The notes under the pieces are model-generated. The model saw only the letters and a program-made list of their open reading frames with translations, had not been told where the DNA came from and ran no database searches. Positions 17,199-24,858 of a stretch of 64,000 nucleotides of DNA are shown in pieces. The DNA lies in assembly GCA_946480785.1 (NCBI GenBank), contig CAMLLD010000012.1, positions 28,681 through 92,680 of the forward strand. Direction: 5' to 3'. Both the position numbers and the translations under genes were made by a program. Each line of letters starts with the position of its first letter. The first letter of the stretch is position 1. Origin of the DNA: an uncultured Blastocatellia bacterium. GTDB taxonomy: Bacteria; Acidobacteriota; Blastocatellia; Pyrinomonadales; Pyrinomonadaceae.

Positions 17199-18869
17199 TT
17201 ACGTGCCAGACAGTTCGTCGTAGTAAGTAAACTGCAAGTTCGTGGGGTGCTGGCCGCTCTCGTCAGTTACGAACAGCTCAACCGTCGAGCCAGCCTCGCC
17301 ACCGGGTGTCTCGAAGTAAATGAAATCGCCCCCCGGGTCTTTTTTAAGATTAGTGGTGCCTCCAGGCTCAAAACCGGTTCCAAAAATTACGGCTGTAATC
17401 TTCGAAAGATTTGAGCCGAGGATTGCGACTGTCTGCCCGGCCCGCCCACTGTCAGGTACGAGCAATACGAAGGTGGGAGTAGTCGACGGGGCAGTCTCGT
17501 CGTACTTAAAGCCCGCAGTCACTGTGTCACTGCCGTCGTCACCTTCTACCCTTACATTCACGACTCCGCTGCCCGCAGGCGCCGTTACGGTTACAGAGGC
17601 ATCCGTCGCGACAACATTTGTTCCCTTAACGCGATCGAAAACTACCGTTTTAACGCGCGCGAGGTTCGAACCAGTGATCGTTACTGTTTGACCAGGAATT
17701 CCGTTTGCCGGGCTGATGCTTTGCACGACCGGCAGGTTGGCGATTTCCACAGTCAGATCCTTCACCACGTTTAGCTCACGCCGCAGTTCATTAATGACAG
17801 TGCTGACGCGAGTGACACCGACATCTATCAACTCTTTCAGCCGCGCGTTCTGATCGCGTGTTAGCTGATCGAGCTTGTCACTCTGTTTTTGCGCGGCGAG
17901 CCTGATGGCAACGAATTCATTGCGTTTAGCTCCTCTGCCGATCAGACTGGTGGGCCAACTAGTCGACGCCGATTGCTCGATCCAGTTGAACAACTGTTCG
18001 AAGGTCGTCGTGTCGCTATCGCTTTCAATTCCGGTGACGCGTCTTTCCGCCGCCCCGAAGCGAACGGAATTCATCACCGTGTACGCTTGCTGCACTGTAT
18101 TTGGAATCGCCTCGACAGCGCGCACCAACCGCGACAAGCGAGTGCCCGGCGAATCATTGGCCGTTGCGAGTCGATCGCGGACAGTATTTAACGTATCGAA
18201 CCCGATGTAGGTTGTTTCGAGTGATTGAAAGTTGGCGCGAATCTGTTCGGCAGTTGCGAAGTCCAACTCTTTCAGTAAATCCGGATTAGTCTCGTCCAGC
18301 CCCAGTTTTGCCCTCAACTCGCGAAGGTTTGCATCGAGAGTGTCGAGCAGCACATCGATCTGATCCAGTCCCGCACCGCCTGGACGGCCCGATTCGGTGA
18401 TGATGTCGGAGACGTTACTGCGAATATTGTCTTTGAGGTCATCGATCTCGTCCTCATCCGGACCGAGTACAACGGGGACGACCATATCCAGCAAACGATT
18501 GGCAGCCTCTTCCCTGTCTTTCAGCTCTTGAAAGATCGTCGCCTGCTCGCCGGCGACTTGCCCGCCATCGGAGCCATCAAGCGGAACAGATCCTCTCTGC
18601 CGCCATTGATAGTCGCCCATACCGTTGCCCGGTTGCTTTGCAAAAGCTCCCGTCAACAGGGCCACGATGCGCTGCGGATCCTTGTTTGGAGTCGCGCCGA
18701 GGATCTGGCCGATGTTGGCATCGACGAATTGGTCCAACGGCAGTCCGCCAACAGCACTGGGCGCGGCGGACAATTCAGCCGAAGACTCCGCCGAAGTTGG
18801 GATCAGGTCGGCAATTTCATTGACAGCCTGGATCAACCGGTCAATTTGATCGTCAGTTGGGTTTGCCAT
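17199..18869 (-). CDS. Helical protein with two C-terminal IPT/TIG domains
   Basis: A 556-residue protein. Residues 1-375 are mainly helical with heptad-like stretches (QKQSDKLDQLTRDQNARLKELI, about 328-349) and VINELRRELNVVKDL. Two Ig-like IPT/TIG domains follow: about 380-456 (VQSISPANGIPGQTVTITGSNL) and 465-550 (VLLVPDSGRAGQTVAILGSNL), each with the typical PxxGxxGQxVxIxGxNL strand. Such domains bind carbohydrate or protein, or act as spacers. No signal peptide is seen, which is unusual for an IPT protein, so export would need a non-Sec route or release by lysis. GGAG precedes ATG 18869. Confidence 0.75.
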   Translation of the reverse strand: MANPTDDQIDRLIQAVNEIADLIPTSAESSAELSAAPSAVGGLPLDQFVDANIGQILGATPNKDPQRIVALLTGAFAKQPGNGMGDYQWRQRGSVPLDGSDGGQVAGEQATIFQELKDREEAANRLLDMVVPVVLGPDEDEIDDLKDNIRSNVSDIITESGRPGGAGLDQIDVLLDTLDANLRELRAKLGLDETNPDLLKELDFATAEQIRANFQSLETTYIGFDTLNTVRDRLATANDSPGTRLSRLVRAVEAIPNTVQQAYTVMNSVRFGAAERRVTGIESDSDTTTFEQLFNWIEQSASTSWPTSLIGRGAKRNEFVAIRLAAQKQSDKLDQLTRDQNARLKELIDVGVTRVSTVINELRRELNVVKDLTVEIANLPVVQSISPANGIPGQTVTITGSNLARVKTVVFDRVKGTNVVATDASVTVTAPAGSGVVNVRVEGDDGSDTVTAGFKYDETAPSTTPTFVLLVPDSGRAGQTVAILGSNLSKITAVIFGTGFEPGGTTNLKKDPGGDFIYFETPGGEAGSTVELFVTDESGQHPTNLQFTYYDELSGT

Positions 18870-18909
18870 GTTAGTAACTCCTCAATTTAGTTATGCTCAA
18901 ACCAGAGAC

Positions 18910-19461
18910 TCACATCAGCTTGAATCGATTTCCGGTGCTGATTGCCTGGACCGATACTGATGGCGCGCCGGCGTGCTCGGTTATCTCCTGCCACAGCTCA
19001 AAAAGCGCTTGATTGACTTCTCCGATCGGATCGCGACAACGCCTGAGCGCATCCTTCACACCCAACACCCACTGTTCCCACTTGCTCTGTTCGCGCGCGA
19101 GACTTTCAAGATCGTCCCACGCTTCAAACGAAACCATCTTGGAAAAGAAGGTTTGGGTTAATTGATTGACTCCATCCTGGCAAACAATCAGTACGCGGCG
19201 AGCACGAGCGAGATCGATTTGCTCCAACACTGCCTGCTGACCTTCTTCAGCGGCGGCAATAGCTTCTTCGGTCAACGACGTCAGTCCGATCGCCGCCTCG
19301 TAATATCTGCCCACGAGGGCATGGTCCTCCTCGCCGGCTGTTTGTTCTGTCAGGGCCAGGGGCTTTCCCTCCGTGACGGCCCATTGCAGCAGTTCCTCGG
19401 TGGTAAGCCGCAGGCATTCGAGCTTTTCCGCGAGATTCTCAAACGACTTCTTCAGCGTCAT
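18910..19461 (-). CDS. Hypothetical helical protein in the wall-hydrolase locus
   Basis: A 183-residue predicted all-helical, acidic protein (KKSFENLAEKLECLRLTTEE; LTSLTEEAIAAAEEGQQ; ALFELWQEITEHAG). There is no signal peptide, transmembrane segment or catalytic motif, and I do not recognise it. It begins 3 bases after the HExxH gene stop and has CGGAGG before ATG 19461, so it is tightly coupled to that gene. It could be a chaperone or inhibitor for its neighbour, but nothing in the sequence proves this. Confidence 0.65.
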   Translation of the reverse strand: MTLKKSFENLAEKLECLRLTTEELLQWAVTEGKPLALTEQTAGEEDHALVGRYYEAAIGLTSLTEEAIAAAEEGQQAVLEQIDLARARRVLIVCQDGVNQLTQTFFSKMVSFEAWDDLESLAREQSKWEQWVLGVKDALRRCRDPIGEVNQALFELWQEITEHAGAPSVSVQAISTGNRFKLM

Positions 19462-19464
19462 TCT

Positions 19465-20802
19465 CTACCTCCGAATCAGCGCGCGGTAGAAGTTATTCGT
19501 AACGACTTCCGGTCTCGCCAAACCATGGTCCAACGCCCAACGTGCAGCGCCGATGAGAAACATCGCAGGAATGATTCCGGGATCGCGACTAGCCGCCAAA
19601 CGCCGTCCGGCCTGCTCGACCATTCCCTGGTCCTTCGCTTCAAACATCACTGCCTGGGCCAGCGTCTTGTTACCGAGTTGCTCGTAAGGACTAAAGGCCA
19701 TCGTGTCCACGACGAGACGGCTCGCGAGCGGAAACGTCTTGAGCATCTCCGCGGGAATCGTTCCGGCGTTGGGGTTTGGATACAGCCGCGTCCACATGCG
19801 ACGAAAAGTCTCAGCCTCTTTTATGAACCCCATTCGTCGCAGCAGCTCGAGGTTGATAAAGACCCGCAGATACGACGTGGGATGAACGCCCGCCGGATCG
19901 AAGTTCAAAGTGGTCGCCGCCGATTTACCAACGACGTCCATTAGTGAAAGAACGATCGATGGTCCACCACACAAGAGCGCACACAAGTCGGCCCACGTTT
20001 CTTTGTGCCATCGTGCCCAGGTGCGAACGATGCCGGGACTGAGCTTCGCATCCAGCAGCCGGCGCGCAACGCGCAAAGGCATCACTTGCCAGAGTCCGAG
20101 ATCCGATTGCAGGTTGTGTGCAGCTTCATGCAGGACTGCTCCGAGCGTCCAGGGATTCACCATCCGATGATGCGGCAGTTGAATCAGCGGGAACGGATTA
20201 GCACGCCGTCCCAGCTTCGCGATCCGCACGCCACGCCGAAAAGTTGCCGGCGAGAATCCGGTCTCCATGTAACAGAACGGAGCGGGTGATGGGATCGGTT
20301 TGGTTCTGCCGAGTCCCGTGTAAATAAACTGATAGCAATCGAGTGCGATCCGATCGCACGCAAGCAGGGCTGGACCAAACCGCGACTGTCGCTGGCCGAA
20401 CAGCTCGAAGTAGAACTTCCAGATTTCTTCAAGCTGGCGCACCCAGTTATGCGCTCGTTCTTTGCTGTTGGTAAGTAAGCGTAAGTTTTCGGTGCTTGGC
20501 GTTTCACGAGCGAGCGTCGCGGCCGCGCTTACTTGCCGCGACACTCCGAGTAGGTTTCGCCGTAAGTTGTTGATTAGATCATTAACCACTTCGATGTGCG
20601 CGTCGGATGGGCTGCTGGGATCCTTGCCGAATTCATCTTTCCCGAACGGACGCAGTGCCGCTGCGTGGCGCATCGCGTTAATTGATTGCGAGTGCAGCCA
20701 CGTCTCCAGCGAATCGGCACTGGCCGCGCCGGCCGCGACTTGATGACCGTTGGTCGTCGTCTGCGGTCGCGACTGGGCTGGAATTTCGAGGATCGCCGAC
20801 AT
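19465..20802 (-). CDS. HExxH zincin-like protein, family not recognised
   Basis: A 445-residue soluble protein. The core shows TLGAVLHEAAHNLQSDLGLW (HEAAH at 225-229) and, about 40 residues later, WHKETWADLCALLCGG. There a Glu or Asp in ETWAD could be the third zinc ligand, as in gluzincins. The N-terminal 180 residues appear helical (DLINNLRRNLLGVSRQVSAA). Residues after 285 form a helical domain that includes MDVVGKSAATTLNF. There is no signal peptide or transmembrane segment. It is probably a metallopeptidase that matures or releases its operon partners, or an effector. GAGG precedes the ATG. Confidence 0.68.
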   Translation of the reverse strand: MSAILEIPAQSRPQTTTNGHQVAAGAASADSLETWLHSQSINAMRHAAALRPFGKDEFGKDPSSPSDAHIEVVNDLINNLRRNLLGVSRQVSAAATLARETPSTENLRLLTNSKERAHNWVRQLEEIWKFYFELFGQRQSRFGPALLACDRIALDCYQFIYTGLGRTKPIPSPAPFCYMETGFSPATFRRGVRIAKLGRRANPFPLIQLPHHRMVNPWTLGAVLHEAAHNLQSDLGLWQVMPLRVARRLLDAKLSPGIVRTWARWHKETWADLCALLCGGPSIVLSLMDVVGKSAATTLNFDPAGVHPTSYLRVFINLELLRRMGFIKEAETFRRMWTRLYPNPNAGTIPAEMLKTFPLASRLVVDTMAFSPYEQLGNKTLAQAVMFEAKDQGMVEQAGRRLAASRDPGIIPAMFLIGAARWALDHGLARPEVVTNNFYRALIRR

Positions 20803-20900
20803 TTCATTTCCTCAGGAACGGACTCGTCCTTTGCACACGAGTAGTTCTGGTTTGCGCTAAGCGAGAGCGGAAGAATTGTTATCGACTGCGCCCGGGTGTC

Positions 20901-21980
20901 TCAGTAGGGCCTGCGCATGCGATTGCGACGCATCAGACGACCGGATCTCACCATGATGTGTATGCAGACTGTGGGACTGCTCATGATCCGGTAAGTTTGA
21001 TTTGCCATAGTGCGCACTGCGAGTTTTGGCGAGACCGGGGTGCCGGCCGCCGCCGCTTTGCTGAGAGCCATGTTCGTGCGGCGCAGGATCGTGGGCACAG
21101 TGCGGATCAGTGGACGCGTGGCCGGGCTGCGTCGCAGTGCTCCAACCAAACGACCTGTTGCACGGGCCAGTGCCGGAGCGGCAGTTCTCATCGCCGGCGA
21201 TGTCGTAGTGCGAATGGCAATGGGAATCATCGATCCCGCCAACGCTTCAGCCTCGGCTTCGTTGGACGAATAGGCAGCCTCGTGAGCGATCTGCTCCATG
21301 AGGTACGCCTCCTGATGGGCCGCTTCTGAATGCGGTAAACCGGATTCGTATTCCGGGTGCATCTCTGCTTCGAATTCGCCTTCCGGATTGTAGGCCTCGA
21401 GTTCAGGGTTGTAGCCTTCCAGCTCCGGGTTGTAGTGCTGCAGCTCGGGGTTGAAGTGCTGCATTTCCTGATTGTAATGCTGCATCTCGGGGTTGTAGTG
21501 CATCTCCGGATTGTAGGCTTCCAGTTCCGGGTTGTAGCCCTCGAGTTCGGGATTGAAGCCTTCCATCTCCGGATTGTAAGCTTCGAATTCCGGGTTATAG
21601 CCTTCGAATTCCGGATTGTAGGCTTCGTACTCCGAATGGATGCCCTCGTGATTCCCGCCTTGGAACTGCGGCAGCGGCAGGCTGGCTTCGTGCAATACGG
21701 ACTCCAGCTCGTGTTGCTGTTCCTGGGTCAGGACAGTGGCTAGTTTGCCGGCCAATGGCCCAGCGACGACACCGACACCGGGAATCGCTCCGGCCACAAT
21801 CTTCGCAGCCATCGGCGCGAGCCGTTTCAGTAGCGGCGCGGCCCTCTTGATCAGCCCGCCGGCAACACTGCGTAAGCGCCGGAAAGCCTTGCCGAAAAAT
21901 GGGTCGGCTTCAAATTCAAGTTCAAACTCATGCAGAGGACTCGCTTCGTGAGCCATCTCGTATTGAAACTGCGCAGCCAT
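20901..21980 (-). CDS. YNPE-heptad repeat protein with glycine-zipper segment
   Basis: A 359-residue protein opening with HEASPLHEFELEFEADP. Residues 45-82 are basic then hydrophobic and Gly-rich (AKIVAGAIPGVGVVAGPLAG), resembling a glycine-zipper membrane hairpin. Residues 119-200 hold twelve near-heptad repeats, (E/Q)(G/A/H)(Y/F)NPE(F/L/M). An acidic stretch follows (about 201-250), then a basic Ala/Arg-rich C-terminus (LARATGRLVGALRRSP; TRPLIRTVPTILRRT). No signal peptide. The strong site GGAGGT stands before ATG 21980. First gene of the run, divergent from a LuxR-type regulator. Function unknown; it may be a membrane-active or scaffold protein. Confidence 0.75.
   Translation of the reverse strand: MAAQFQYEMAHEASPLHEFELEFEADPFFGKAFRRLRSVAGGLIKRAAPLLKRLAPMAAKIVAGAIPGVGVVAGPLAGKLATVLTQEQQHELESVLHEASLPLPQFQGGNHEGIHSEYEAYNPEFEGYNPEFEAYNPEMEGFNPELEGYNPELEAYNPEMHYNPEMQHYNQEMQHFNPELQHYNPELEGYNPELEAYNPEGEFEAEMHPEYESGLPHSEAAHQEAYLMEQIAHEAAYSSNEAEAEALAGSMIPIAIRTTTSPAMRTAAPALARATGRLVGALRRSPATRPLIRTVPTILRRTNMALSKAAAAGTPVSPKLAVRTMANQTYRIMSSPTVCIHIMVRSGRLMRRNRMRRPY
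21381..21626 (-). repeat. In-frame 21-bp tandem repeats encoding YNPE heptads
   Basis: About twelve imperfect 21-base units, one shortened to 18 bases, keep frame inside the repeat-protein gene. The coding strand reads variants of TACAACCCGGAA plus three variable codons. Units differ at codon positions that change F/L/M and G/A/H, so the array is diversified rather than freshly amplified. Confidence 0.9.
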
Positions 21981-22255
21981 AACGTTACCTCCATATCGGT
22001 GAAAGTTGATCTCGGCCCGGGAAGCAATATGAGGCGAACGGCAGTTAGTTGAATAGTCGTGTTTTCGAAGGAGACACGTCTTTGCTACTGCGGATGAGTG
22101 TCGCTTAATCGAGGGACTGGAGGGATGAAACTAACGTGTGGTAGATTGCGTTCACCATGCAAACAACTGCTTCCGAAATAAAAGTCCAACCCGTGACATA
22201 CAGGATGTAACTGACTGAACCAACACACTGACCTCAGGAAATCCGGAGGTAAACA
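21981..22255. promoter_or_regulatory. Divergent intergenic region between the locus and its LuxR-type gene
   Basis: A gene-free stretch of 275 bases between the start of the YNPE-repeat gene and the LuxR-type regulator. It must contain both promoters unless an upstream transcript reads in. I see good ribosome sites at both edges (GGAGGT on each side) but no confident -35/-10 pair and no strong inverted repeat for the regulator. Confidence 0.45.
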
Positions 22256-22732
22256 ATGGCAGCCGGATTGCGCAACCTCACCGGACACACACGTGTCAGC
22301 GCAAATGAAAAACTAGAGAAAGACCAAGCCGCTTCTTCGAATCCGAGGGAAGATACGAGTGTGGGTGATTTGATGCGCGAGCTCATAACGAAGCTCAACG
22401 ACGCACAACAATCTCCGAGTGTGAATGAAGGTAACGAGACAGTGCTCGAGATTGATATTGGTCGTTTGCACTACACGCTCGTCAGTTCACCTTCGAAAAG
22501 CCAGTACCACCTCAGCCCACGCGAACAGGAGATCGTACGGCTCGTAGCCGAAGGTTTGCCGAACAAATGCATCAGCGCTGTATTGGAGATCAGCTCGTGG
22601 ACCGTCGCCACGCATCTTCGCCGTGTTTTCGCAAAGTTAGGTGTGAACTCACGGGCCGCGATGGTGGCGAAATTGTTCGAGGGTAATTTGATGAAGGAGT
22701 TGTCAGTGCGGAAAGCAGGCGGGACGAGTTAA
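22256..22732 (+). CDS. Small LuxR/GerE-type HTH regulator without receiver domain
   Basis: A 158-residue protein. The C-terminal 65 residues are a LuxR/GerE helix-turn-helix: LSPREQEIVRLVAEGLPNK, ISSWTVATHLRRVFAKLGV and NSRAAMVAKL. The N-terminal 85 residues have no receiver or autoinducer domain; residues 35-80 include a short mixed part (LEIDIGRLHYTLVSSP) that may be a dimerisation or sensing piece. The start is ATG 22256 with CCGGAGG at proper spacing. It is divergent from the ten-gene run, so I infer that it controls that locus. Confidence 0.85.
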   Translation: MAAGLRNLTGHTRVSANEKLEKDQAASSNPREDTSVGDLMRELITKLNDAQQSPSVNEGNETVLEIDIGRLHYTLVSSPSKSQYHLSPREQEIVRLVAEGLPNKCISAVLEISSWTVATHLRRVFAKLGVNSRAAMVAKLFEGNLMKELSVRKAGGTS

Positions 22733-22798
22733 GCTGGCGGTAAGCTGTTCGGCTCATCACGTTGATAACGACCGCTCTCCCCTGAAAGCGAGGATAGA

Positions 22799-23059
22799 AT
22801 GAAACCGAAGTATGGTTGGTTTGTGGCTCTGATTCTAATGCTCTGCTGTCTGGGGTTCACTATCAGAGCGCAAAAGGAAACGTCTGCCAGAAGCAAGTGG
22901 GAATACAAGTCCGTCTTTTCGACTAGCGCAGACCCGGCCTACGTGCTCAACGATCTCGGCGAGCAGGGTTGGGAATTAGTAGCGATAGACGTGAACAGCG
23001 TTGACAAGCACAACGCCGCAATTGGCGGCACGACTTATTACCTGAAGCGCGCTCGGTAA
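22799..23059 (+). CDS. Small exported DUF4177-like protein
   Basis: An 86-residue protein with an N-terminal signal or anchor segment (YGWFVALILMLCCLGFTIRA). The short domain KWEYKSVFSTSADPAYVLND and LGEQGWELVAIDV resembles DUF4177, in which WEY...LN.LG.QGWEL.. is typical. Function unknown. It sits 66 bases after the LuxR-type gene on the same strand, with AGCGAGG before the ATG, and may be co-transcribed with it. Confidence 0.7.
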   Translation: MKPKYGWFVALILMLCCLGFTIRAQKETSARSKWEYKSVFSTSADPAYVLNDLGEQGWELVAIDVNSVDKHNAAIGGTTYYLKRAR

Positions 23060-23098
23060 GATCTGTATTCGAAGCCGCAGTAAGTTTTTGATTCTTTG

Positions 23099-23172
23099 TG
23101 GCTGGGAGGCAGGGACTCGAACCCCGATAGCCAGATCCAGAGTCTGGAGTCCTACCATTGGACGACCTCCCA
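23099..23172 (-). tRNA. tRNA-Gln (anticodon CUG)
   Basis: Read on the minus strand, TGGGAGG at the 5' end pairs with CCTCCCA, followed by discriminator G and an encoded CCA. The anticodon stem CCAGA/TCTGG encloses the loop CTCTGGA, giving anticodon CTG. GGGTTCGAGTCCC forms the T arm. The U1-A72 pair and G73 fit glutamine identity. The length is 74 nt including CCA. Confidence 0.95.
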
Positions 23173-23236
23173 GCAAGAGGAATTTGAATTTACGGATCGG
23201 CTTCGCAGTTGTCAAACACGCCATTCGGAAACCGTC

Positions 23237-24298
23237 TCATGCGTCGACTACGCCGTCCAATTTAAACTTGCCCGCGGCGGCGAGGGTGGCTGCTTCGGTG
23301 GGACGATACTCCCAGTGCCACGATTCTTTTGAGACGGTGCGGACAAATCCCTGCTGCGGCGCGTTCTTCTTTAGCCACTCGTAAACTTTGTCAGAGCCAT
23401 TGAACACGTTGTGCAGCGTGTTCAGATCAAACGCCTGCCCGTGCTGGTGATTCGACGCGCCGGGTTTCGCCGCGAGATTTCCACGGCCGATCTCGAACAG
23501 ATGTCGCAACTGCGCCTGCCGCCCATACGTGCGAAACGCGCTGTTGATCGAGAGCTGAATGTTGTCGCGCTCGGCCGCTTCCTTGAGACGCAGATACGGC
23601 TCGAGCGTGTCGATCGTGATCTGCTCCATCTCCGCGCCGAAGCCGACAATGTTAACGAGCAGTTTCGGACCAATGTACGTGCCTCGGCGCCAACACGCAT
23701 TCGGACCTTTCTCATCCCTCCACGAGTCCGAGAAATAAAGATCGGAACAACCCTCTTTGAGGTTCGCGGCTTTGGTCCAGCCGATCTCCTGGCCCAACTC
23801 CATGCCGTTCTGCGCGATCGCAATCTGGCTCACTTTGACAAACATCCCGTCCACCGACTTCTCCGTGACGGCGACAAACGTGCGCACCGGAATCGTCGTG
23901 CCGCGCGAAGCAAACGCCGGCGCGCCATCGCGAATCAACGCATTTTCGTCGATGCAGGTCATGTTGTCGCCGAGCGGCTCGAGCGTCCACGCTGCGGGCG
24001 CGAGTCCCGCGGTCTCGTTCGCCAGCGAACCAAGTAAATTCATCGCCGAGGTCCAACCGAAACGCTCGCCCGAATCAGCAGCAACGACGAGCGCGTATGC
24101 GTGTCGATCCGCGTCGGCTTTAACATCCGTCACTTTCACTTCGGTGCGTTGCGGCACCACTTTCACGTCGCCGGCATTCTTTCCGGGCGGAAGATCCTCG
24201 CCGGCCTGGTAATGCTGTTCCCCCAGCTCGTCGTCGAGAATCACCGCCTTGCTCGACTCGACGACAAAAACTTTTTCCAAATAACTTCTGAAATTCAT
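23237..24298 (-). CDS. VanY-like M15 D-alanyl-D-alanine carboxypeptidase-like protein
   Basis: A 353-residue protein. The C-terminal 150 residues carry the M15 zinc signature: INSAFRTYGRQAQL, ASNHQHGQAFDLN (SxHxxGxAxD) and ESWHWEYRP (the catalytic Glu and last His of WHxE). The first 180 residues hold two SH3-like beta stretches (RTEVKVTDVKADAD; FVAVTEKSVDGMFVKVSQIA), which could bind wall. No obvious signal peptide (MNFRSYLEKVFVVESS), so the site of action is uncertain. It lies just beyond the tRNA and adds a further peptidoglycan-peptidase-like protein to the neighbourhood of the 11.7-22 kb locus. Confidence 0.85.
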   Translation of the reverse strand: MNFRSYLEKVFVVESSKAVILDDELGEQHYQAGEDLPPGKNAGDVKVVPQRTEVKVTDVKADADRHAYALVVAADSGERFGWTSAMNLLGSLANETAGLAPAAWTLEPLGDNMTCIDENALIRDGAPAFASRGTTIPVRTFVAVTEKSVDGMFVKVSQIAIAQNGMELGQEIGWTKAANLKEGCSDLYFSDSWRDEKGPNACWRRGTYIGPKLLVNIVGFGAEMEQITIDTLEPYLRLKEAAERDNIQLSINSAFRTYGRQAQLRHLFEIGRGNLAAKPGASNHQHGQAFDLNTLHNVFNGSDKVYEWLKKNAPQQGFVRTVSKESWHWEYRPTEAATLAAAGKFKLDGVVDA

Positions 24299-24481
24299 GA
24301 TGAAAGCCTCCGCTTGTTGAATGTAATTACACGCGCCCCGAAAAAATTATTCCTTGAACTCGCCTTCACTAAAAGGCACAATGACTCCGAGGTAGCGGCA
24401 AAGTAGTAGCAGCATTCCTGAAATACAACAAAGACAATCGCCTTCACTCTTTCTCAGCTTCCGAACACGTGCGGAGAGTCG

Positions 24482-24796
24482 ATGACCGAACCCGAGAACG
24501 AATCTGCAAGCTCCGGCAATGACGAACAGGACGAGGTAGCGAAGTATCGGCTCAAACTCGAAGAGACCGCCGACCTCGTCGCCCGCATCCGCCATGAAAT
24601 CAACAACCCGCTCACGGGTGTGTTGGGCCAGGCCCAACTTTTGTTACGCGAAGAGCTGAGCGAGCGCTCACGCAAACGAGTGAAAACGATTGAAGACCTG
24701 GCGCTGCGTTTGAGAGACGTAGTGGCCCAGTTGCGTGAAGTGCAAAGGCCCGGCAGCGATGGTGAAAGTAATGACGCCCGCGGCAACCTGAGTTAA
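24482..24796 (+). CDS. Free-standing HisKA (DHp) domain protein
   Basis: A 104-residue protein that is almost wholly a histidine-kinase dimerisation domain: LVARIRHEINNPLTGVLGQA, with the phospho-accepting His at about residue 38, then a second helix ERSRKRVKTIEDLALRLRDV. There is no ATP-binding (N/G box) domain, sensor or transmembrane segment, and the reading frame stops normally. It may act as a phosphotransfer protein, a dimerisation decoy or a kinase regulator. No response regulator is adjacent. Confidence 0.75.
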   Translation: MTEPENESASSGNDEQDEVAKYRLKLEETADLVARIRHEINNPLTGVLGQAQLLLREELSERSRKRVKTIEDLALRLRDVVAQLREVQRPGSDGESNDARGNLS

Positions 24797-24858
24797 TGAT
24801 GAAACCTCACCAGCAACTCCACGGCCATCGCAGGCGCCATTGACTCCTGAGGGAAATG

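Noticed and set aside
21381..21626. 21-base repeats as a CRISPR array
   Set aside because: Units are contiguous, in frame and code for a heptad repeat; there are no spacers or cas genes.
21357..21743. Plus-strand frame of 128 residues opposite the YNPE repeats
   Set aside because: It is a product of the repeats on the other strand (periodic LRIV/FRVV pattern), has no ribosome site, and the minus-strand gene has clear protein features.
11678..21980. Reading the locus as a contractile injection system (eCIS/T6SS) or prophage tail
   Set aside because: No sheath, tube, spike, baseplate, AAA ATPase, terminase or capsid signatures were found; OmpA-like and IPT domains alone do not show such a system.
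23099..24298. tRNA-Gln as an attachment site for an integrated island
   Set aside because: No integrase and no repeated tRNA 3' end was seen in the window.
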